Origin: JAHIQC01 sp964565645
GTDB lineage: Bacteria > Actinomycetota > Coriobacteriia > Anaerosomatales > JAHIQC01
Assembly: GCA_964565645.1 (NCBI GenBank)
Contig: CAZMFQ010000001.1
Span: 62,001 to 126,000, forward strand
DNA: 64,000 bases
Direction of reading: 5' to 3'
Shown here: positions 17,843 to 25,838 of the stretch, piece by piece
Layout of the letters: the number at the start of each line of letters is the position of its first letter
Position numbering within the stretch: the first letter of the stretch is position 1
Made by a program: the position numbers and the translations under genes
The notes under the pieces: model-generated
What the model was told of the DNA's origin: nothing
Databases searched by the model: none
Seen by the model: only the letters and a program-made list of their open reading frames with translations

Positions 17843-19066
17843 TCAGATCAGGCCCAGCCGCTTTCCGGCGACGTCGAAAGCGTCAAGCACCTGAGCGATG
17901 TCTTCCTCGGTGTGCGTCGCCATGAGGCATGTCCGTAGACGGTCCATCCCGCGCGGTACGGCCGGATGGACTATCGGACACACGAACACGCCCTGGTCGA
18001 ACAGCAGACGCGTGAGGTCCATGGTCTTTCCCTCGTCGCCCACGAGCACCGGAACGACGCATGTGGTCGAGTCCATGGTGTCCCACCCCTGGGCCTTGAG
18101 GCCCTTCGTGTAGAGCGCCGAGATCCGATGGAGCTCGGCGACACGCTCCGGCTCATCCTCTATGACGTCGAATGCGGTCATGGCCGCGGCGGTCTGCGCC
18201 GGCGGGAGCGCGGCGGAGAAGATGAACGGGCGGGACATGTGCCTCTGGTAATCCACGATGTCACGCGAAGCGGCGAGATAGCCGCCGATGGAAGGGATCG
18301 ACTTGGAGAGCGTGCCCATCTTCAGGTCGATCACGCCGTGCATGTCGAAGTGCTCTTCGATGCCGTGACCGGTCGCACCCAACGAACCGATCGAATGGGC
18401 CTCGTCGACCATGAGCCGCGCACCGTACGTCCGGCAGAGCTCGACCGTCTTGGGCAGGTCCATGACGTCGCCATCCATGGAGAACACGGAGTCGGCCACG
18501 ACAAGGACGGTGTTGTACTCGCCCTGGGCGGCCTTGAGCAGCTTCTCCAGATGCGCCATGTCGTTATGGCGGTACGTCTTCCATTTGGCGCCGGACAGCA
18601 GCGCTCCGTCGACGATCGAGGCGTGATCGAGCTTGTCCATGAGGATGAGGTCGCCCGGGCCCGTAAGACCCGTGATGATCGCCACGTTGGTCACATAGCC
18701 GCTCGAATAGACGCACGCGTCCTCGCGACCGGTGAACGACGCGATACGCGCCTCCAGCTTCTCATGGAGGTCACTCGTTCCGGTCAGCAGGCGGACGCCG
18801 CCCGCGCCCGATCCGTACTCCGTGACGGCGTTGCGCGCGGCCTCGTCGATGCGCGGATGGCCGATGAGCCCGAGGTAGCTGTAGCTCGCGAGCATGACCA
18901 TGTCCCTGCCGTCCTCCATCGTGACACGATGGTTGACCGGGCCGACGGTCGGCTGAAGATAGAAGTACCTGTCGGCCGCCTCGAGTCCGGCCCGACGCTC
19001 GAGGAACGCGGAAACGCGTGCGGTGATGCCGTCACTGAGCGTGCTCGTACGCTCGATGGTGTCCAT
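17843..19066 (-). CDS. Alpha-oxoamine synthase family PLP acyltransferase (serine palmitoyltransferase / KBL / BioF-like)
   Basis: 407 residues from ATG 19066, with GGAGGGG nine bases upstream. It is a fold-type I PLP enzyme: SYSYLGLIGHPR, YGSGAGGVRLLTGTSDLHEKLE, MDKLDHASIVDG, VDEAHSIGSLG, and the PLP lysine K255 in GTLSKSIPSIGGYLA. The family condenses an amino acid with an acyl-CoA or acyl-ACP with loss of CO2. The EYGSGAGG-R-L-GT, LDHASI-DG and SRPFIFSAALPPA segments look closer to bacterial serine palmitoyltransferases than to glycine C-acetyltransferase or BioF, but this is by eye. No biotin or lipid genes adjoin it. A perfect palindrome lies 65 bp upstream. The substrate is open. Confidence 0.82.
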   Translation of the reverse strand: MDTIERTSTLSDGITARVSAFLERRAGLEAADRYFYLQPTVGPVNHRVTMEDGRDMVMLASYSYLGLIGHPRIDEAARNAVTEYGSGAGGVRLLTGTSDLHEKLEARIASFTGREDACVYSSGYVTNVAIITGLTGPGDLILMDKLDHASIVDGALLSGAKWKTYRHNDMAHLEKLLKAAQGEYNTVLVVADSVFSMDGDVMDLPKTVELCRTYGARLMVDEAHSIGSLGATGHGIEEHFDMHGVIDLKMGTLSKSIPSIGGYLAASRDIVDYQRHMSRPFIFSAALPPAQTAAAMTAFDVIEDEPERVAELHRISALYTKGLKAQGWDTMDSTTCVVPVLVGDEGKTMDLTRLLFDQGVFVCPIVHPAVPRGMDRLRTCLMATHTEEDIAQVLDAFDVAGKRLGLI

Positions 19067-19130
19067 ACGGGTGTCCCCTCCGTGTCCTGGTCGCCCGGGC
19101 CGATGCCACGGACGATGATGCTCAGGCAGT

Positions 19131-19150
19131 TGTACACAACTTTGTGTACA
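19131..19150. promoter_or_regulatory. Palindromic operator-like site
   Basis: Two perfect 9-base arms, TGTACACAA and TTGTGTACA, separated by two bases. The site lies 65 bp upstream of the acyltransferase start and 44 bp from the stop of the polyferredoxin gene. Size and symmetry fit a dimeric repressor of the TetR or GntR type; no matching regulator gene is adjacent. Confidence 0.6.
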
Positions 19151-19193
19151 CGGTACCCGAAGCGGCCCCGCTTTGCCAGCCGGACGGCGATCC

Positions 19194-20204
19194 TCAGAGT
19201 CCCCCGGGCGTGCGTTCCTCAAGCAGTCCCGACCCGATGGCGCTCCTGAACGCGTCGTCAGGGATGGTGGTATCCCAGTTGCCCGTGACCTTCGCGAACC
19301 CGTAGATCGCAAGCCACAGACCGACCACGAGAATCGGCCAGACCCACGCTGCGATGCGGATGCCGGCAGGGCCCCGCGCTTGCAGGCACTCCTCGGCAGG
19401 ACAGACCTTCACGCAGTCCATGCATCCGTCGCATTCGGCGGCTCGGACACCGTCGGCGCTCTCCACATCCACGAACGCGTGGCAGACCTCGTTGCAGCGG
19501 TGACAATGGATGCAGGCACCCTCGTCCCGGCGCACGATGCAAGGCGATGCCATCCCAAGCAGGCTGTACCACCCGCCCAGGGGACACAACCAGCGGCACC
19601 AGACCGGACCGAGCATCATCGAGAGCACGAAGGCGAACAGGAAGACGACCACGAATACGGGGTTCGCGAACCCCTGGACTATCTTGACGTCCGCGATCCA
19701 CATGTACGGGTACTCGCGGAATCCGACCGCCTCCGCGAGCGGGACGGCCAGAAGGAACACGAGGATCAGCGAGGCGATGAGGTAGCGGAACGCCCTGCCT
19801 GCGATGTCCAGCCAACGCGGCAGGCGCAGATTGTGTCCGCCGAGGAGACGACGCCCGATCAGCGCGGCGCTTTCCCAGACCGTGCCCAGCGGGCATATCC
19901 AGCCGCAGAACCCGCGCTTGAAGAGCAAGGATGTGGCGATCGCACCGAGGATGATCACGAGCCCCGCGGGCAGCATCACGTCCCAGCCGCCTCCCTTCAC
20001 CCATGCGAAGAAGCTCGTGAAGTGGCCCACCGGGAGAAGCCCGGCGACAGCCTCGGGACGATGGACATACGGGCCGAGTCCGCGTGCCCAGCGAACGTAC
20101 GCCATCAGTCGCCACACAGCGAGCAGGAAGAACGCAAGGAACGCCCAGCGCACCGTCATACGCGCCGTCAGGAACTGGCGAATCCGCAGGACTCGGTCTG
20201 ACAT
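19194..20204 (-). CDS. Membrane polyferredoxin, NapH/NosR-type 4Fe-4S protein
   Basis: 336 residues from ATG 20204 (MSDRVLRIRQF). Five or six membrane helices are interleaved with two CX3CP motifs, CGWICPLG and CRWLCPLGG, typical of the NapH/NosR/RdxA membrane group. Two cytoplasmic 4Fe-4S motifs follow: CIHCHRCNEVCHAF and CDGCMDCVKVCP. A final helix ends the protein. Such proteins pass electrons between quinols or ferredoxin and periplasmic or cytoplasmic reductases. No reductase or maturation gene is adjacent, so the partner is unknown. It precedes the acyltransferase gene on the same strand, with the palindrome between them. Confidence 0.85.
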   Translation of the reverse strand: MSDRVLRIRQFLTARMTVRWAFLAFFLLAVWRLMAYVRWARGLGPYVHRPEAVAGLLPVGHFTSFFAWVKGGGWDVMLPAGLVIILGAIATSLLFKRGFCGWICPLGTVWESAALIGRRLLGGHNLRLPRWLDIAGRAFRYLIASLILVFLLAVPLAEAVGFREYPYMWIADVKIVQGFANPVFVVVFLFAFVLSMMLGPVWCRWLCPLGGWYSLLGMASPCIVRRDEGACIHCHRCNEVCHAFVDVESADGVRAAECDGCMDCVKVCPAEECLQARGPAGIRIAAWVWPILVVGLWLAIYGFAKVTGNWDTTIPDDAFRSAIGSGLLEERTPGGL

Positions 20205-20424
20205 CCGGCCTATCCGATCTGTCGTGGTCGGTTCACATCCCGGTGCCGGCCGGTAGGAACACAAGGTTCCTCGGCGGGTCATGGTAGCACTCCGACCGAA
20301 CGCGGCGTGCCGTCACACACAACCTCCATAGACTCCCGGCCCACGAGCTCGCTAGATCGCCGCCCGCAGGACCTCTCGTCGGGGTATCATCGTGAGCGAG
20401 GCCCGCCTGCCGAAAGGACACCTG

Positions 20425-20943
20425 ATGCCTGCCGTGCTCATGGTCATCGCACCCGAGATGTTCCGCGACGAAGAGTACGAGCATCCCAGAGAGGTCTTCG
20501 AGCGACGCGGCGCCGACGTCACCGTGGCGAGCATCGAGCCCGGCATGTGCAAGGGACGCTTCGGACTCACAGCCACTGCGGATATCGCACTCAGCGACGC
20601 GGCCCCCGAACAGTTCGACGCGGTCGCGTTCGTCGGTGGCGCCGGGGCGTCCGTGTTCTTCGACGACCCCGTTGCACACACGCTCGCCACCACCATGTAT
20701 GCCGCCGGCAAGGTGGTCTCGGCGATCTGCGTCGCGCCCACCATCCTTGCCAACGCCGGCCTTCTCAAAGGCCGCAAGGCGACGAGCTTTCCCAGCCAGG
20801 AGGATGTCCTGCGGGCCGCCGGAGCGCTCTACACGGGCAATCCGGTGCAGACCGACGGACGCATCGTCACCGCCAACGGTCCGGAGGCCGCGTACGGCTT
20901 CGGTGAGGCCGTGGCCGATGCCATGGGCCTCGCATCAGTCTGA
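20425..20943 (+). CDS. DJ-1/PfpI family protein
   Basis: 172 residues from ATG 20425 (MPAVLMVIAPEMFRDEE), with AAAGGA six bases before it. The family fold is clear: VLMVIAPEMF, a conserved Glu in RDEEYEHP, FDAVAFVGGAG and the nucleophile elbow AICVAPTILANAGLLKGRKAT, with the reactive Cys. The C-terminal GPEAAYGFGEA is also conserved. Members act as glyoxalases, deglycases or chaperones, or are of unknown activity. The gene is followed 18 bp later by a rubrerythrin gene; a shared stress-response role is plausible. Confidence 0.9.
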   Translation: MPAVLMVIAPEMFRDEEYEHPREVFERRGADVTVASIEPGMCKGRFGLTATADIALSDAAPEQFDAVAFVGGAGASVFFDDPVAHTLATTMYAAGKVVSAICVAPTILANAGLLKGRKATSFPSQEDVLRAAGALYTGNPVQTDGRIVTANGPEAAYGFGEAVADAMGLASV

Positions 20944-20961
20944 CGATTCGGAGGATCGGCC

Positions 20962-21501
20962 ATGAAGATGTATCGCTGTAGGATCTGCGGCGAGACCTAT
21001 CTGGGCTCGGAGCCACCTAGCCACTGCCCGTTCTGCGGGGCGCACCGTGAGTTCATGGTCGACGCACCCGAGTACCCGAACGACATCAACCTGGTGGATA
21101 TCACCGAGGTCGAGCGCAACGACCTGCTCGCCGCGATCGATCTCGAGCACTCGAACACCCGGTTCTACCTCGCGATGGCGACCCACCGCGACGACCCGAC
21201 GCTCTCCTCGGCGTACAAGCGCCTTGCGAAGGTCGAGGCCGAGCATTGCTCGCTGTTCTGCAAACTCGCAGCGGTGGTCAAGCCGGCCGACCTGCTGGAA
21301 CCCGGCGAGGCGTCTGATGACTGGTGCGAGAGCATCGCCGAGTCCCGCGCACGCGAGGAGCGCGCCTCGGCATTCTACGCCGAGGTCATGGGCCGGGCCA
21401 CGAACGAGCGCATCCGGGAGGTCTTCTCAGCGGTGAGCGCCGTGGAAGCGGACCACATCGTGCTCGACGCTCTGGCAGCATCCATGGCGGGCTGCGACTG
21501 A
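20962..21501 (+). CDS. Rubrerythrin with N-terminal rubredoxin-like domain
   Basis: 179 residues. Residues 1-35 hold a rubredoxin-type iron site: YRCRICGETYLGSEPPSHCPFCGAH, with two CXXC pairs. The rest is a ferritin-like four-helix bundle with carboxylate/histidine ligands visible in AIDLEHSNTRFYL, KVEAEHCSLFCKLA, EERASAFYAEVM and VSAVEADHIVLDAL. The rubredoxin part is N-terminal, as in reverse rubrerythrins. It reduces hydrogen peroxide in anaerobes using a reduced pyridine nucleotide or rubredoxin donor. A ribosome site (GGAGGA) is nine bases upstream. Confidence 0.9.
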   Translation: MKMYRCRICGETYLGSEPPSHCPFCGAHREFMVDAPEYPNDINLVDITEVERNDLLAAIDLEHSNTRFYLAMATHRDDPTLSSAYKRLAKVEAEHCSLFCKLAAVVKPADLLEPGEASDDWCESIAESRAREERASAFYAEVMGRATNERIREVFSAVSAVEADHIVLDALAASMAGCD

Positions 21502-21511
21502 GTATCCGTGC

Positions 21512-22273
21512 TCAGATCTCCTGTCGCCTGAACCACACGACCGCACACACGAGCGTCACGCAGACCACGAACACAGCGCTCGCAAGCGGCCAGGCCAGTT
21601 CGACGTGTTCGCCCATGAGCAGCGAACCCGTCGCTGCCGGCAACCCGGCCGGGCTGTAGCGGACGGCGGGCCCCCACAGCGACAGCACGCTCATCAGGAA
21701 GAACGCTCCGAGCCCGGCCCCGCCGGCTGCAAGCGATTTGAGTCCCGAGGAGAACAGCGTCATAAGCGCGAGCAGCAGCAACGCGTAGGCGAGCCACGCT
21801 CCTGTGGAACTCGCCAGCCGCGCGACCGGCGCCTCCCCGAACGTCGCGTAGGTGACGCCCCAGCATGCCAGCCCGCCCAGTATCGTGAACACCACGAGCA
21901 GCAGCGCGTTGGACACGAACTTGGTCAGCACGAACGCCGCTCGCGAGACAGGCTTGGTCAACACGAGGATCGCGGTGCCGGACGCCCGCTCCCCCGCGAT
22001 CATGCCCCCTGCGGTGAGAAGCAGTGCGAACACCACGATCTGCTGGAGGTTCTTGATCCACTGAGCGTACGCGTCGACGTACGTGGGGTCCGGGATGATG
22101 ATCTGCACCCCCGACTGCCCTTGTGTGACGCTCTCGAGAAGTGCAGGCGTCATAAGGGCGAGCACCGGCGACGAGACCGCAAAGAACAGCAGCAGACCGG
22201 GAACGACCCATATCCGCCAGGTTCTCAGGATCTCGGTGAACTCCTTGCCGAGGAACCGAACTGCGCCTCTCAT
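21512..22273 (-). CDS. ABC transporter permease (ABC-2 type)
   Basis: 253 residues from ATG 22273, whose ATGA overlaps the stop of the ATPase gene. About six hydrophobic helices are present, starting at WVVPGLLLFFAVSSPVLALM, with the large extracellular loop between the first two, as in ABC-2 permeases. The segment AGERASGTAILVLTKPVSRAAFVLTKF is the typical cytoplasmic coupling stretch. It ends convergently with the rubrerythrin gene, 10 bp away. Last gene of a PadR-led operon; cargo unknown. Confidence 0.87.
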   Translation of the reverse strand: MRGAVRFLGKEFTEILRTWRIWVVPGLLLFFAVSSPVLALMTPALLESVTQGQSGVQIIIPDPTYVDAYAQWIKNLQQIVVFALLLTAGGMIAGERASGTAILVLTKPVSRAAFVLTKFVSNALLLVVFTILGGLACWGVTYATFGEAPVARLASSTGAWLAYALLLLALMTLFSSGLKSLAAGGAGLGAFFLMSVLSLWGPAVRYSPAGLPAATGSLLMGEHVELAWPLASAVFVVCVTLVCAVVWFRRQEI

Positions 22274-23244
22274 CGCGCGCCACCCTTCACCAGATCGACG
22301 AAGACCTCCTCGAGGCCGACCTCTCCGCCCTCGAACCTCCTCAGCACGAGCCCGCGTCGCGCCACCATCGCGGGGAGTTCCCTGCCGGCGGCTGTCGGGT
22401 CCGTGACGGTGACGGAGAAGCCTCCGTCGGCCGAACGCTCCAGCGCCGTGACCCAAGGACTGCGTGCCAGTTCCTCGGCGAACCCGCCGTCGGCGTCATC
22501 CACATCGACGAGCAGCTTGTGCGTGCCATAGCGGGCCTTGAGCTCCTCGATCGGCGCCTGGGTGAGCACCCTGCCGTGGTCGAGGATCGCGACACGGTCG
22601 CAGACCCGCTCGACGTCGGCGAGTATGTGGGTCGAGAAGAACACGGTCGTCCGCCCCCCGAGCGACGCGATCATGTCGAGGACCTCCTTGCGACCCAAGG
22701 GGTCCAAAGCGCTCGTCGGCTCGTCGAGCAGCAACAGCCGCGGCGCGTTCACGAGCGCCTGCGCGACGCCCAGGCGCTGCTTCATCCCGCGCGAGTAGCC
22801 GCCCACGCGGGTCCGGACCTCGGACAGGCCGGCGAGGCGCAGGAGCACCTTGACCCGGTCGTCCAGGGTCTTGCCGGTGATGCCGAACAGGCCACCGGTG
22901 AACCTGAGGAACTCCTCGGCGGTCATCCAAGGATAGAAGCCGGGCACGTCCGGCAGGAAGCCTATGGAGTCGCGGGTCGCAGCGTCACGGACGTCGCGCC
23001 CGAAGATGCGCACCGAACCCGATGTTGCGTCCGCGAGACCGGTCATGATGCGCAGCGTCGTGGTCTTGCCGGCTCCGTTCGGGCCAAGGAAACCGAACAC
23101 AGAGCCTTCCGGGACCGTGATGTCGACCCCGTCGAGGGCGCGGGCGGAGCCGTAGACCTTCGTCAGTCCGCGGATGTCGATCGCGGGCGCGATCGCGGTC
23201 GCGTCGTCCGAAGGCGTCGGCCGCATCGTCGAACCCGGCGTCAT
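22270..23244 (-). CDS. ABC transporter ATP-binding protein
   Basis: 324 residues. Walker A GPNGAGKTT at about residues 54-62, signature YSRGMKQRLGVAQAL in place of LSGGQ, Walker B RLLLLDEPTSALDP, and H-loop FFSTHILADVERV. The C-terminal third is the DUF4162-like extension seen in Ccm/Nat/DRA-type exporters. Overlaps of 4 bp at both ends (ATGA) couple it to the small membrane protein upstream and the permease downstream. Function is export of an unknown substrate or membrane maintenance. Confidence 0.93.
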   Translation of the reverse strand: MTPGSTMRPTPSDDATAIAPAIDIRGLTKVYGSARALDGVDITVPEGSVFGFLGPNGAGKTTTLRIMTGLADATSGSVRIFGRDVRDAATRDSIGFLPDVPGFYPWMTAEEFLRFTGGLFGITGKTLDDRVKVLLRLAGLSEVRTRVGGYSRGMKQRLGVAQALVNAPRLLLLDEPTSALDPLGRKEVLDMIASLGGRTTVFFSTHILADVERVCDRVAILDHGRVLTQAPIEELKARYGTHKLLVDVDDADGGFAEELARSPWVTALERSADGGFSVTVTDPTAAGRELPAMVARRGLVLRRFEGGEVGLEEVFVDLVKGGAR

Positions 23245-23543
23245 CGTGCGTCACCGGGCCCGTACAGTGTGTCGACAGCGTCACGTGCCACTTCGTCGCC
23301 GAGCGTCTGTGACGGAGCGTCCACAGCGGGTGCCGGCTTGCGGCCGACGGCGAAATACACGATCGCGCCGATGAGGTTGACCAAGAGCGCGATCGCTATC
23401 CAGAGGGCCTTGGGACCGTTGATGCGGTCAGCAGGCCTGCGCACGATATCGACGACGGCGTACACCTCGAGCGAGATCTGGAACACGACGTAGAGCGCGA
23501 GGGCGATCTGCGCCCACGTGGGAAGTGCGGTCAGCTGGTCCAT
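23241..23543 (-). CDS. PLD nuclease N-terminal-like (PLDc_N) small membrane protein
   Basis: 100 residues. Two hydrophobic helices, IALALYVVFQISLEVYAVVDIV and ALWIAIALLVNLIGAIVYFAVGR, match the PLDc_N module without any phospholipase D part. Such proteins often accompany exporters. Its stop overlaps the ATPase start by 4 bp, so it is likely a real accessory subunit of the exporter. Confidence 0.8.
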   Translation of the reverse strand: MDQLTALPTWAQIALALYVVFQISLEVYAVVDIVRRPADRINGPKALWIAIALLVNLIGAIVYFAVGRKPAPAVDAPSQTLGDEVARDAVDTLYGPGDAR

Positions 23544-23586
23544 AGAGTCCTCCTTGAACGTGCGTCCCTCTCCGGGACGCGAGGGG

Positions 23587-24549
23587 TCATTGCGCCGAGC
23601 GTCTCAGGTCAGCGCTCCAGGATTCGCGTCGGTCGATCCGTGCGAGCCATACCAGGATCAGGAACGGGACAGAACAACCTCCGAGGATCAACAGGGGCGA
23701 CACCCAGAACGGCGGCTGCACTACAGGCCACGCCAGCGTATAGGCGAACAGGCCACCGGCCAGTCCGGCGAATAGCCCGGCGAAAGCGGCGACGAGCGCC
23801 CTGACCGGACGCGAGCGTCGCGTGACGAAGCTGATGAGCGCCCAGATCGTCGGAACGACTCCCATCGCGAGCAGGAAGCCGAGCGCCTGCGAGGAGGGAG
23901 CGAACCGGTCGGCCTGGCCGTCGATGCCCCAGTGGACAGGGAGCTCGGCGGGAAGGCCGCTCGCCATCAATGCCCACGCGCCTGACATCGCGGCGCACAG
24001 CAGCACAGGGACCGCGAGCGCAAGGTAGAGCCGACCCTCGGGGACATGCGTGAAGGGCTCGTCCTGATCGTCGGGGCGGATCAGTCCGAGGCGCACCGCC
24101 AGGGCGCCGAAGTTGAGGTCCCACCCCATCCCCCACATGCGCGGGGTGAACAACGTGGGGTCCTGGGGGTTCCACCATCGCGTGCGTATGCGCTCCGAAG
24201 TGGGCATGCGAACGTCATAGGGTATCCCGAGCAGGGTGCCTGCGCCCGGGCCATCACCGTCTGTACGCACGCCCGGCGCATCCCTCTTCGGCTGTCCGCC
24301 GCCTCGCAACTCGGCGCACATCGCCGCAGCGTACTCGTCGGCCGGGCCAAGCCCGGCAAGCAGCACGTCGGCGTCTTCTTCCGATGAGTCGGGGTCGAGC
24401 CCGTCAAGAACATACGCACGGGTCTCCTCCAGCACATCCGCAGCGATCTCCGCGGAGACCTCACAGAACCCGGCCTCGAGCGTGGCAAGATAGCGCTCCA
24501 CCACTGCGCGAACCTCGGGGCGCACATCCGACAGGCTAGCGATCGGCAT
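23587..24549 (-). CDS. Membrane protein with HAAS-type N-terminus and DUF1648 domain
   Basis: 320 residues. The N-terminal ~80 residues (RPEVRAVVERYLATLEAGF, DVLEETRAYVLDGL, LAGLGPADEYAAAM) resemble the HAAS/DUF1700 dimerisation module that commonly follows PadR regulators. The C-terminal part has about five helices and a DUF1648 stretch ELPVHWGIDGQADRFAPSSQALG, as in SdpI-like proteins. The start at 24549 overlaps the padR stop by 14 bp. Together with PadR it is probably the sensory or regulatory front of the export operon. Confidence 0.82.
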   Translation of the reverse strand: MPIASLSDVRPEVRAVVERYLATLEAGFCEVSAEIAADVLEETRAYVLDGLDPDSSEEDADVLLAGLGPADEYAAAMCAELRGGGQPKRDAPGVRTDGDGPGAGTLLGIPYDVRMPTSERIRTRWWNPQDPTLFTPRMWGMGWDLNFGALAVRLGLIRPDDQDEPFTHVPEGRLYLALAVPVLLCAAMSGAWALMASGLPAELPVHWGIDGQADRFAPSSQALGFLLAMGVVPTIWALISFVTRRSRPVRALVAAFAGLFAGLAGGLFAYTLAWPVVQPPFWVSPLLILGGCSVPFLILVWLARIDRRESWSADLRRSAQ

Positions 24550-24892
24550 CGAGTGTCACCGCCCCCAACACATCGTCAACGCCGCGTGAGACGCTTTGCC
24601 ACGCATCGGCCATCCCCCGAAGTTCGGTCACACCTTTGCTCGTGAGGTCGTAGTACTTGCGCGGCGGACCGACCGGGGACTCGCGCCATACCGAGTCGAT
24701 CAGGCCGGCCTTCTTGAGTCGCGACAGAAGCGGATAGATGGTCCCCGCGCTGATGGCCAGCTCCGGGCGTCCACCGAGTTCGGTGACGATCTCGGAGCCA
24801 TACATCTCCCCACGCGCGAGCATCGCGAGGATGACGACCTCGACGACACCCTTTCGGATCTGCGATATCCAGGCTTCCTGCTCGCGTGACAC
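24536..24892 (-). CDS. PadR family transcriptional regulator
   Basis: 118 residues from GTG 24892 (VSREQEAWISQIRKG), which has GGAG six bases upstream; a GTG at 24913 is an alternative. The PadR winged helix is plain: RKGVVEVVILAMLARGEMYGSEIVTEL, ISAGTIYPLLSRLKKAGLI, SPVGPPRKYYDLTSKGVTEL. First gene of the operon padR, HAAS-DUF1648, PLDc_N, ATPase, permease. Symmetric CATG/GGTACC repeats just upstream fit autoregulation. Confidence 0.93.
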   Translation of the reverse strand: MSREQEAWISQIRKGVVEVVILAMLARGEMYGSEIVTELGGRPELAISAGTIYPLLSRLKKAGLIDSVWRESPVGPPRKYYDLTSKGVTELRGMADAWQSVSRGVDDVLGAVTLDADR

Positions 24893-24922
24893 GTCCGCTC
24901 CAATGGTACGCACGTCGGTTCG

Positions 24923-24945
24923 GCTACATGGTACCGCATGGTAGC
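24923..24945. promoter_or_regulatory. Likely PadR operator
   Basis: The 23 bases begin GCTACATG and end CATGGTAGC with GTACCG between. GCTAC/GTAGC arms enclose a CATG-N6-CATG core. A second GGTACC lies 13 bases to the right (24958-24963). The site is 31-53 bp upstream of the padR start. PadR operators are usually AT-flanked inverted repeats of this size; the assignment is inference. Confidence 0.45.
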
Positions 24946-25001
24946 GTGTGTTGCAAGGTACCGTGTACGAACGCTTACCGGTTCATCGCACCCGTTCCGG
25001 A

Positions 25002-25691
25002 TCAGTCGCCCAGGACCCCGAGTACGGCTGCCAGATCCAGCTGTGCTGACGGAAGGACCGCGCGTCGCGCGGCAACCGGATCAAGCCGGCCGTCCGAGAC
25101 CAGACCGCCCAGGCGCGCCAGGGTGTCGATCGTCGAGACCCGGAAACAACACCTGCTCGCCCGCGCAAGGATCGCGCCGACCATGGTGTCGGCCTGCTCC
25201 CGCGTCTGGGTCACGATCAGCGCCTCACGGACCCCTACCCCGCCGACGAACGTCCCCTCCAGCTTCGCGAGCATGTCCGCGGCACCGGCGGCCGTGAGCA
25301 GACCCGTGACGACCCGGACGACGATCTGCTCGTCTTGCGGAGAGCGCCACGCGCCTTCGGGCAGGACCGTATAGCCGAGGATCGTCGCAAGTATCTCGGT
25401 CTCGCGCCTCAACTCGGTACGGACAAGCGCCTCAGCCGCGTCTTTCGGGGTGACCGGTGCGATGAGTACCTCCGGGACGGCCTCGGCCACCTCGGCGCGC
25501 AACCTGCGGACGTCCGCCGGATCCCCCGAGCGCTGGGAGGGCGATGCGCACTGCTCTGTCTGGGCCCGAAGCGCCGCCGCGACCGCCGGATTCGATACCG
25601 TGATCTCGACACCCAGGGCATCTATGACGGTGGGCTCGTCCTCGCCGGGCGAAGGCGGCATCGTGAACGTGTCCTGGTCGCGGGTCGACAT
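25002..25691 (-). CDS. Hypothetical protein, no recognised family
   Basis: 229 residues from ATG 25691, which has AAGGG six bases upstream (an ATG at 25709 is also possible). No signal peptide or membrane segment. The first ~50 residues are acidic and probably disordered. A helical region follows (DVRRLRAEVAEAVPEVLIAP, DAAEALVRTELRRETEILATILGY). The C-terminal half alternates strands and helices (REALIVTQTREQADTMVGAILARASRCCFRVSTIDTLARLGGL), which could be a small Rossmann-like or nuclease-like fold; a vicinal Cys pair is present. Codon use looks normal for the window. It stands alone between the padR operon and the putative RNA; I do not assign a function. Confidence 0.7.
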   Translation of the reverse strand: MSTRDQDTFTMPPSPGEDEPTVIDALGVEITVSNPAVAAALRAQTEQCASPSQRSGDPADVRRLRAEVAEAVPEVLIAPVTPKDAAEALVRTELRRETEILATILGYTVLPEGAWRSPQDEQIVVRVVTGLLTAAGAADMLAKLEGTFVGGVGVREALIVTQTREQADTMVGAILARASRCCFRVSTIDTLARLGGLVSDGRLDPVAARRAVLPSAQLDLAAVLGVLGD

Positions 25692-25803
25692 CTCATCCCT
25701 TCGGCTCATCGGACGAACATCCCCAACATCCTACCGCACATTCCTCCCGAGGCCCCGCACGCAATCACGGGCCTACCGTTCGTCGAATCGAACATACGGG
25801 TGC

Positions 25804-25832
25804 TTGTTGCACGGTGATGACTCTGGTAGTTT
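25804..25832 (+). promoter_or_regulatory. Promoter of the freestanding RNA
   Basis: TTGTTG (-35), 17 bases, TAGTTT (-10) on the plus strand, placed about 7 bases before the first base of the hairpin series. No open frame with a ribosome site follows before the terminator. Confidence 0.55.
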
Positions 25833-25838
25833 TAACTC

